This document shows positions 1 through 4,859 of a stretch of 8,138 bases of DNA, in pieces. A model generated the notes under the pieces. It made no database searches. It was not told where the DNA came from and worked only from the letters and a program-made list of their open reading frames with translations. Source of the stretch: Clostridia bacterium (GTDB lineage Bacteria > Bacillota > Clostridia > Oscillospirales > QAKW01). The DNA lies in assembly GCA_017442025.1 (NCBI GenBank), contig JAFSBD010000023.1, forward strand, positions 1 through 8,138. Direction: 5' to 3'. Both the position numbers and the translations under genes were made by a program. Positions within the stretch are counted from its first letter, which is position 1. Each line of letters starts with the position of its first letter.

Positions 1-48
1 TACCATAAGAGCCCCGAAAAGCAACAGCGAGGTGAAATTCACCTCGCT
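1..48. repeat. Intergenic terminator/promoter module, copy 1 (cut by window edge)
   Basis: This is the first of two copies of an intergenic repeat; the other is at 2253-2301. Bases 12-48 match 2265-2301 at 36 of 37 positions, and both copies also carry TACCATA at the left end. Between these blocks the copies differ, with 4 bases here and 5 in copy 2. On the minus strand it reads: hairpin, TTGCTTTTCGGGG, short spacer, TATGGTA. In copy 2 that last motif continues into a full -10 box (TATAAT), so here too a promoter for a gene left of the window may begin. The rest of the copy lies outside the window. Confidence 0.8.
17..48 (-). terminator. Hairpin terminator after the HemN-like gene
   Basis: Perfect inverted repeat at 26-48, with arms AGCGAGGTGAA and TTCACCTCGCT around one central base. 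On the minus strand it begins directly after the TAA stop (51-49) of the HemN-like gene. It is followed by TTGCTTTTC, so the T-run is short (17-20) and interrupted. It probably works as an intrinsic terminator, although the weak T-run means that a role as an RNA-stabilising hairpin is also possible. Confidence 0.65.
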
Positions 49-1302
49 TTAAAATTTGATTTCTTCAGGGAATGATTCCTTGCGCATAATCCCCCACATT
101 TTATCGATGTATGACAGCGTATAAAAATTCTCATAATAGTGATAATAAAACGCACCCTTTAATGTCATTTCGTAAACGCAGTCGCTTTCCTTGGCAAACC
201 CCAGACATTTTGCCAACCAAAGCTCAAAACCGTACATTTTTTTGAGAGGAACACCAAAGAATTTTTCAAAATCTTTGGTGTTTACTTTTGTACTGTATGC
301 CGTCCAGAACAACCAATAAATCATTCTCTGTCGTTTGGTAAAACGAATCGTCAAAGAGGTAGCAAGGTTGTTTGAAGCAATTCTTTTACAATAGGATTCT
401 ACATCAAACGTATTAATTTTGAATTGTTCCTTAAAAAGACTGGTGGCTGAGCAACCAAACCCAAGAAAATTATCTCTGGTCATGGATGAGTATTTCGCAT
501 TCGGATCGCTTGAAAAAGTCCAGATAGAATCTCGTAGATAGCCTTTACTCAAGCAGTATTGCGTAATTGCATCAAGCAACTTGCGTTTTTCTTTTTTTGG
601 CATTGCGACAACAGGACTTTTTGTAAAGGTAAAATCAATAAACGGATAAATGGCGATGTGGTTTGCGCCCAAAGAAAACGCCATATCAATGTCAGATTTC
701 AAATCATCGTAAGTCTGCTCCGGGAGCGCAAAAATAAAGTCCATCGAAACAGTTTCAACAGGAACAGCCGCCAAAGCAGACATCATAGCAGAGGTGTTCA
801 TTTTCGTTCTGCCGAGAACCTTCTGATATTTATCGCAGAACGATTGGATGCCAATGCTGATTTTTGTTACACCGGCATCTTTCAAAATTTGCAATGTTTC
901 CACATTAACATTGTCGGGGTGAAGTTCTAAACCGATCCCGTCTGTAATGATAAAATGTTCATTTAAAGCATCAACAATTTCCTTTATACGCGGTGCCGCA
1001 AGTGCAGGGGTGCCGCCGCCGAAATAAAGACTTGTTACCGTTTTCTTTTCCGTGTTTTGACCGCCGACAATGTGGATTTCCTTGATTAAAGCATCTATGT
1101 ATTTATCGCACAAATCGGCGGAATAGCGCACCTTGCAATAAGGGCAAAAATTGCATATGCTTTCGCAAAAGGGAATGTGAACATATAACCCAAGATTTTC
1201 ACACTCCCCGAACGGCAATGTTTGGTCGTATTCATTTTTAAATGTGAACGGCTTTACCGTTCGTGTAAGCCACATTCTGGTTAAACTTGTAATAAAACTC
1301 AT
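49..1302 (-). CDS. Radical SAM protein, HemN/HemW-like (coproporphyrinogen oxidase-like family)
   Basis: A 417-residue cytoplasmic radical SAM enzyme. Residues 39-56 (LYVHIPFCESICNFCPYC) carry the CX3CX2C motif C46/C50/C53 that binds the SAM [4Fe-4S] cluster, in the YxHIPFC context typical of HemN/HemW. C56 is an additional nearby cysteine. GGGTP follows at 95-99, and the 'GIQSF' segment near 153 is also typical of the family. The C-terminal third (from about 325) resembles the helical HemN C-terminal domain. HemW proteins act as haem chaperones and HemN decarboxylates coproporphyrinogen III, but many relatives do other chemistry, so no gene name is given. The start ATG at 1302 is supported by AGGAG four bases upstream, overlapping the TAG stop of the preceding radical SAM gene; the two are 7 bases apart and clearly co-transcribed. 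The gene ends against a hairpin. Radical SAM membership is certain, the exact reaction unknown. Confidence 0.9.
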   Translation of the reverse strand: MSFITSLTRMWLTRTVKPFTFKNEYDQTLPFGECENLGLYVHIPFCESICNFCPYCKVRYSADLCDKYIDALIKEIHIVGGQNTEKKTVTSLYFGGGTPALAAPRIKEIVDALNEHFIITDGIGLELHPDNVNVETLQILKDAGVTKISIGIQSFCDKYQKVLGRTKMNTSAMMSALAAVPVETVSMDFIFALPEQTYDDLKSDIDMAFSLGANHIAIYPFIDFTFTKSPVVAMPKKEKRKLLDAITQYCLSKGYLRDSIWTFSSDPNAKYSSMTRDNFLGFGCSATSLFKEQFKINTFDVESYCKRIASNNLATSLTIRFTKRQRMIYWLFWTAYSTKVNTKDFEKFFGVPLKKMYGFELWLAKCLGFAKESDCVYEMTLKGAFYYHYYENFYTLSYIDKMWGIMRKESFPEEIKF

Positions 1303-1309
1303 AGTTCTC

Positions 1310-2212
1310 CTAAATGTATTTCAGGTATGTACGAAGCATATCTAATATTATTTTGGGGTTCCCCTTGAATAAAAGGGTGTATTCAGCAACGAAAAAGTAT
1401 CCGCATTGTTCGCAGAGACCGGGAACATCTATACATCGACCGCAGGTAGATCGTTTTCCGTTTTCTATTACAACACACTGATGACACGGTGTCGGAAAAC
1501 GATTTTCAATGAGATATGGGAAAGCACTTTTTAGGTTGAATACAGGCGCTCCCTCTTTCATTGCTTGAACTATCGTATCGCAGCATGTGGCTTTTTCCTC
1601 TCTGCTTAAAGATAATTCTTTTGTATCGGGATAAGGTGTATGAAAATTAAACGATACTGCACGAACATTTTTGGTATCACGGGCAGTCAAACATACATCC
1701 CGCACAACATCTTTATTGATTTGATTGATCGCCATATAAAAACAGATATTGTCTGACGTAGCGTTGCTGATATTCTCCATAATGGTATCATAGGTGTCCC
1801 CGCGAATCTCGTTGTGGCGTTGCCTGTCGCCATCCAGGCTCAAAAGAATCAGATCGGCTTCGGGCAGATCAATCGGAAATGTGCCGTTTGTAACCACATT
1901 GACAATAAGAAATCCCATCTCTTTTGCCTCGATAACTAAATCACGAAGCGAACGGTCCCCGTCTTTCCAAAGAAATGTTTCGCCGCCGCAAAAGAATAAA
2001 ATGCGTACTCCCATATCATATAGCTGCCGCATTTCTTGACGAATTTGTTTGTATGGATGAACAATTGCGGTTATGTTATTAACAGAGCAATGCTTGCAAT
2101 GCAGATTGCATTTATCTGTAAGAATTACCGTTCCGAGAATTGGCGTTTTCTTTTTAAAAAGAATGGTCTTGATGCCAAACTCCGCAAAATGTAAAAATGA
2201 TGATAATTTCAT
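1310..2212 (-). CDS. Radical SAM protein, MoaA/SPASM-like, with Cys-rich C-terminus
   Basis: A 300-residue radical SAM enzyme. After a short basic N-terminus, residues 28-42 contain CNLHCKHC, the CX3CX2C site (C35/C39/C42) for the SAM cluster. CGGE (75-78) is the SAM-amino-group motif and LSLDG (124-128) lies on a later barrel strand, as in MoaA and SPASM enzymes. The C-terminus has six cysteines in three CxxC pairs (C243/C246, C257/C260, C267/C270), suggesting one or two auxiliary Fe-S clusters. The spacing is not that of a textbook SPASM domain. The tail after 271 is hydrophobic and lacks further cysteines. SPASM-type enzymes often modify peptides or proteins, but I see no precursor peptide nearby. 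The start ATG at 2212 has AGAGGA six bases upstream. It is the first gene of a two-gene operon with the HemN-like gene downstream, driven by a promoter in the repeat module at 2253-2301. The substrate is unknown. Confidence 0.9.
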   Translation of the reverse strand: MKLSSFLHFAEFGIKTILFKKKTPILGTVILTDKCNLHCKHCSVNNITAIVHPYKQIRQEMRQLYDMGVRILFFCGGETFLWKDGDRSLRDLVIEAKEMGFLIVNVVTNGTFPIDLPEADLILLSLDGDRQRHNEIRGDTYDTIMENISNATSDNICFYMAINQINKDVVRDVCLTARDTKNVRAVSFNFHTPYPDTKELSLSREEKATCCDTIVQAMKEGAPVFNLKSAFPYLIENRFPTPCHQCVVIENGKRSTCGRCIDVPGLCEQCGYFFVAEYTLLFKGNPKIILDMLRTYLKYI

Positions 2213-2248
2213 ACGAATCCTCTTTCAGGGTCATTGATTATTTTATAG

Positions 2249-2277
2249 ATTATACCATACCCACCCCCGAAAAACAA
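2249..2277 (-). promoter_or_regulatory. Promoter of the radical SAM operon
   Basis: On the minus strand there is a perfect -10 box TATAAT (2254-2249) preceded by TG one base upstream, an extended -10. TTGTTT (2277-2272) sits 17 bases further upstream as a poor -35. The -35 lies in the hairpin's T-run and stem edge, so terminator and promoter overlap. Transcription would start roughly 30 bases before the ATG at 2212. Called from sequence only. Confidence 0.65.
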
Positions 2278-2301
2278 CAGCGAGGTGAAATTCACCTCGC
2301 T
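2253..2301. repeat. Intergenic terminator/promoter module, copy 2
   Basis: Second copy of the module at 1-48, in the same orientation. The two copies flank the two-gene radical SAM cassette. The hairpin core is identical in both copies and the T-run differs by one base. The segment that becomes promoter spacer differs in length by one base (5 versus 4 bases between the conserved blocks). It may be a REP-like dispersed palindrome, or an intergenic unit duplicated together with or around the cassette. I see no transposase or target-site duplication. Confidence 0.8.
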
Positions 2302-2304
2302 GTT
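2270..2304 (-). terminator. Hairpin terminator after the TraX-like gene
   Basis: Perfect 14-bp inverted repeat (2276-2289 and 2291-2304, one central base), extending the 11-bp arms of copy 1 by three pairs. On the minus strand it is followed by GTTTTTC, giving a run of five T. It lies 45 bases past the TAA stop of the TraX-like gene and upstream of the radical SAM promoter, so it probably separates the two leftward transcription units. Confidence 0.7.
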
Positions 2305-2348
2305 CTATTAAATCAAGTTGACGATAACTGCGCCCAAAGAAAATCCTG

Positions 2349-3071
2349 TTACCTTAAAATCAATTTGATAATGACTAATACCGCCATATGTAACGGATAG
2401 AAAATATAAAATCCGTATTTCAACCAGCCCGATTTAATAAAACCGCGTTGGCCGTTATACATGCTGATGGGAATAAACGCAGCCAGCGCCATCGGCTTGC
2501 TCTTAAATAGGGGGAATGCCAATAGCGCACGCGCGGCGGGATGGTTTTTCAAAAGATGAAGCAGCAGGATTGCCAGCACCCCTTCCAGCCCATAATCCGC
2601 CCGCAAGAAAAAGGCAACCGCGCCCACCGCAAACATAAGAATTGCTTTTTTGATCCGCCCCTCAACGTGCTCGAAAATATAAATTAACAAAACACCCAAA
2701 AAGAGGGTGAAATATACATTTTGATAGGCGGGAAATAAAAATTTCCCGCGCAACATAAGGTTAAACGGAATCTCCGAAATGAGCGCAAAAACCAAAAGCT
2801 GCGCCGCATATTTCTTTATGTTGCGGGTGTGAAAAAAGCCCTCCACCACCAAAAAACAAAAGATCGGAAAAGCCAATCGCCCCAATTGGCGCATCACATA
2901 ATAAAGGGTTATCTCTATGCCGCCGATGGCGAAAAACGGCGTTTCCATGATCGCCAACTCCGCGCGTAATATCACCGCGGTATGATCGATCAGCATCGAA
3001 ACAACCGCAATCAGCTTGAGCATACTCCCGCTCAAAATTTTAAATTTTGCAAGTGAACCGCTATTTTGCAT
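2349..3071 (-). CDS. TraX-family integral membrane protein
   Basis: A 240-residue polytopic membrane protein matching the TraX family, named after the F-plasmid protein that N-acetylates pilin. Chromosomal Firmicute members have no proven role. Recognisable conserved pieces, numbered from the ATG at 3071, are LKLIAVVSMLIDH (18-30), RQLGRLAFPIF followed by EGFFHTRNIKKY (61-88), ISEIPFN (98-104), ADYGLEG (158-164) and a final FYIFYPLHM (221-229) ahead of the last hydrophobic helix. Length is normal for the family. An in-frame GTG at 3080 would add three residues, but it lies in the ribosome binding site GAGG (3083-3080), which is 8 bases from the ATG at 3071, so the ATG is preferred. It appears monocistronic, with its own promoter and a hairpin terminator. 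There is no conjugation gene nearby, so a link to pilin modification is unlikely here; acyl transfer to a surface molecule is only a guess. Confidence 0.88.
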   Translation of the reverse strand: MQNSGSLAKFKILSGSMLKLIAVVSMLIDHTAVILRAELAIMETPFFAIGGIEITLYYVMRQLGRLAFPIFCFLVVEGFFHTRNIKKYAAQLLVFALISEIPFNLMLRGKFLFPAYQNVYFTLFLGVLLIYIFEHVEGRIKKAILMFAVGAVAFFLRADYGLEGVLAILLLHLLKNHPAARALLAFPLFKSKPMALAAFIPISMYNGQRGFIKSGWLKYGFYIFYPLHMAVLVIIKLILR

Positions 3072-3258
3072 CGTATACACCTCAAAAATTATTCTGTTAA
3101 TACTATATCACCCTCATGCCCAAAAGTAAATACACTCCTCACAAAAATCAAACCGAGCCATGCTTTGCAATAGAAATCGAACAAAAAGAAAAGCAACCTA
3201 ATCCTGCATAAAGACTATGTGTCAAAATAGAGTTTTGGGGCAGTTTTTATACATCGCA
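3072..3258. other. Intergenic region between the TraX-like gene and the AraC-type regulator
   Basis: About 190 bases without a gene. It holds the leader and promoter of the TraX-like gene at its left end and the AraC terminator at its right end. The AT-rich middle (about 3131-3250) shows no convincing reading frame, RNA gene, inverted repeat or riboswitch to me. Confidence 0.5.
3102..3130 (-). promoter_or_regulatory. Promoter of the TraX-like gene
   Basis: Minus strand: TTTACT (3130-3125), a 17-base spacer, then TATAGT (3107-3102) with TG one base upstream of the -10. Four of six -35 positions match the sigma-70 consensus. It sits about 30 bases upstream of the ATG at 3071, leaving room for the GAGG ribosome binding site. 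Confidence 0.55.
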
Positions 3259-3284
3259 AAAGCGGAGTGAATTCACTCCGCTTT
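3258..3284 (-). terminator. Hairpin overlapping the end of the AraC-type gene
   Basis: A 24-base perfect palindrome (3259-3284, arms around GTGAATTCAC), followed on the minus strand by a run of four T (3261-3258) and then GCG. The TGA stop of the regulator (3275-3273) lies inside the stem, so the last codons are part of the hairpin. Its core resembles the hairpin repeated at 26-48 and 2279-2301. Confidence 0.65.
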
Positions 3285-4064
3285 ATATTTTTTACGAAAG
3301 TCTGACGGTGACATGTTGGTCAGCTTTCTGAATGCGCGACTGAAATTGCTGTTATCGGAAAAGCCGCATTTTTCAACGATCTCACCAATGCTGCGGTCGG
3401 TTTCGGCGAGCATCTGCTTGGCGTTTGCCATGCGGCAGGATTGCAAATATTCCATAACCGAAATACCGGTCGCCGCTCTGAAACGGTGGGATAGGGAGGA
3501 GATGCTTATGCTGTGCTGTTTTGCAAGCGTCGCAAGGGTGAACGGTTCGCCGTATTCATTTTCAAATTGCCTTTTAATCCTTGCAACAACATCATCGTAG
3601 GTGTTATCCAAATTTATGGTTGTGCATCTGTAAACGGTAATCAGCAATTGCTTTATCAGCAACTGTTCCATTTCATCTGAAAGTTTAGACCCGCTGTTAT
3701 GCTCTGTTAAAATACGATTGAACATATTTGTGATTTCCGCCATATACGAGGAAACATTGATAATATTGCAAAATTCAACCGGGCGGTCGGTCAAAAGCGA
3801 ATACACCGGGCTTTTTCGGTTAACAACGAACGGATTAATATGCAAAACAAACCGCTCGTATTCATCAGAGCAACCCGAAACCGAATGGTTTTCATAGCGG
3901 CTGAAAATTGCAATATCCCCTGCAACCGCACGGAGCGTTTTGCCATTTACGCAAAAATCCACCGTACCCTTCACAATAAATATAATTTGGTGGCAATCAT
4001 GAAAGTGGGGATCTTTATTGAGCAGATGGGATGAATGGCAAACAGATTGTACCATACGTTGCAT
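3273..4064 (-). CDS. AraC/XylS-family transcriptional regulator
   Basis: A 263-residue regulator with the usual two-part layout. The N-terminal part (about 18-80) looks like a cupin sensing domain: HFHDCHQIIFIVKG at 20-33, then GDIAIFSRYENHSVSG at 49-64. The C-terminal part (about 158-261) has the double helix-turn-helix. The first helix pair is around TLATLAKQHSISISSLSHRFRAATG (176-200). The second is marked by SIGEIVEKCGFSDNSNFSRAFRKLTNMSPSDFRKKY (225-260), the well-conserved family signature. The ATG at 4064 has GAGGTG about 6-7 bases upstream. The gene is divergent from the four-gene sugar-type operon and shares with it a 132-base intergenic region carrying two 21-base-phased direct repeats. 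It probably activates that operon in response to a sugar and represses itself, because one repeat overlaps its -35. The ligand cannot be read from the sequence. Confidence 0.93.
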   Translation of the reverse strand: MQRMVQSVCHSSHLLNKDPHFHDCHQIIFIVKGTVDFCVNGKTLRAVAGDIAIFSRYENHSVSGCSDEYERFVLHINPFVVNRKSPVYSLLTDRPVEFCNIINVSSYMAEITNMFNRILTEHNSGSKLSDEMEQLLIKQLLITVYRCTTINLDNTYDDVVARIKRQFENEYGEPFTLATLAKQHSISISSLSHRFRAATGISVMEYLQSCRMANAKQMLAETDRSIGEIVEKCGFSDNSNFSRAFRKLTNMSPSDFRKKYKAE

Positions 4065-4084
4065 TGATTATCACCTCGATTTTC

Positions 4085-4112
4085 ATTATATCACATAAAC
4101 CCTCTTTTGCAA
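4085..4112 (-). promoter_or_regulatory. Promoter of the AraC-type regulator
   Basis: Minus strand: perfect TATAAT (4090-4085), a 16-base spacer, and TTGCAA (4112-4107) as -35, matching four of six consensus positions. The -35 overlaps the left operator half-site (4109-4122), which suggests autorepression when the regulator is bound. Confidence 0.65.
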
Positions 4113-4143
4113 GATTTACATAAAAATGAGCAAAATTTGTATA
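4109..4143. promoter_or_regulatory. Putative AraC-type operator: two direct half-sites 21 bases apart
   Basis: GCAAGATTTACATA (4109-4122) and GCAAAATTTGTATA (4130-4143) agree at 11 of 14 positions. They start exactly 21 bases apart, two helical turns. This is the spacing of the araI1/araI2 half-sites bound by an AraC dimer. The right half-site ends at the -35 position of the rightward promoter, and the left one overlaps the regulator's own -35. Binding is inferred, not shown. Confidence 0.6.
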
Positions 4144-4170
4144 GCATATATTTTCTTATTGATTTATGAT
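4142..4170 (+). promoter_or_regulatory. Promoter of the sugar-type operon
   Basis: TATGAT (4165-4170) is a good -10 box. The position 17 bases upstream (4142-4147, TAGCAT) is a very poor -35, as expected for a promoter that needs an activator bound next to it. TATAGT at 4170-4175 is an alternative -10. Either gives a short leader before the start codon at 4197. Confidence 0.5.
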
Positions 4171-4196
4171 ATAGTTATAAAGAAATGAGGGTTGTT

Positions 4197-4850
4197 ATGA
4201 AAAGAGCAGTAAAGCGCTATGCGGTTTTTATTATCAGTTTGTTTTTTATCGGCCTTGGAATTGCGCTGACCAAACACGGCGAGATCGGTGTTTCTCCAGT
4301 ATCTTCGGTTGCCAATGTACTCAGCCTTCGCTACACATTTCTGTCCTTCGGAGTGTGGACGATCTTTTCCAACTGTGCTTTTTTATTAGGACAGATACTG
4401 ATCTTACGTCGCAAATTTAAACCCATTCAGTTTTTGCAGATCCCATTATTTTTCCTTTGCGGAATATTCACCGATTTTGGTGTTTGGATAACGCGCTTTT
4501 TGCCCCAAAACTCCTATATGGCAAAATTGCTTTTTGTGTTAGTAGGAAGTGCTGTGTTGGGGTTTGGCATTGCGTTAGGCTGCCTTGCCGATGTTATGCT
4601 TAATGCACCTGAGGCCTTTGTAAAAGCACTTTCGCTCACCATAAAAAGGGAGTTTGGAACCGTGAAAATCGTGTTTGATATATGTTTGGTCCTTCTTTCG
4701 GCTTTACTATCCGTTGCATTTTTCAAAGGAAAACTCGTCGGCATTAGAGAAGGCACCATTATTTCGGCAATATTGGTTGGATGTTTTGTGAGCGTTTTTT
4801 GCCGTCTTCTGCGCAAACCGCTGGCACAGATATTTGAGACAACGAGGTGA
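4197..4850 (+). CDS. YczE/YitT-like multi-pass membrane protein
   Basis: A 217-residue hydrophobic protein of the YczE-like family (YczE/YyaS/YitT group), function unproven. Numbered from the ATG at 4197, about six membrane segments are visible (roughly 9-27, 51-71, 79-103, 110-130, 157-177, 188-206). The first is followed by the family's characteristic 'GIALTKHGEIGVSPVSSVANVLS' region (21-43), with the GVSP turn. A basic N-terminus (MKRAVKRY) and basic C-terminal end (RLLRKP) suggest a cytoplasmic location for both. An ATG at 4185 would add four residues, but it overlaps the ribosome binding site (GAGGG, 4187-4191), which is five bases from the ATG at 4197; the latter is preferred. It is the first gene of the operon, with 9 bases to the next start. 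Its place before three soluble sugar-type enzymes hints at a transport or membrane accessory role. That is inference, since the family is not an established sugar transporter. Confidence 0.8.
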   Translation: MKRAVKRYAVFIISLFFIGLGIALTKHGEIGVSPVSSVANVLSLRYTFLSFGVWTIFSNCAFLLGQILILRRKFKPIQFLQIPLFFLCGIFTDFGVWITRFLPQNSYMAKLLFVLVGSAVLGFGIALGCLADVMLNAPEAFVKALSLTIKREFGTVKIVFDICLVLLSALLSVAFFKGKLVGIREGTIISAILVGCFVSVFCRLLRKPLAQIFETTR

Positions 4851-4859
4851 GTAAAAATC

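Noticed and set aside
559..930. Plus-strand open frame of 123 codons
   Set aside because: It is antisense inside the HemN-like gene, without a ribosome binding site or recognisable protein features.
1..2301. CRISPR array suggested by identical palindromic repeats
   Set aside because: There are only two copies, more than 2 kb apart, with genes between them; there is no regular spacer pattern and no cas gene.
1..2301. Composite transposon or insertion sequence bounded by the repeats
   Set aside because: The repeats are short and directly oriented, with no transposase and no target-site duplication visible. Recombination or a REP-like origin remains possible.
2197..2400. Plus-strand open frame of 67 codons across the repeat copy, considered as a small peptide or precursor
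   Set aside because: It has no ribosome binding site, runs through the hairpin and promoter elements of the other strand, and ends within the TraX-like gene.
2349..3071. Conjugative element suggested by a TraX-family protein
   Set aside because: No other transfer, relaxase or pilus gene is present, and chromosomal TraX-like proteins are common in Firmicutes.
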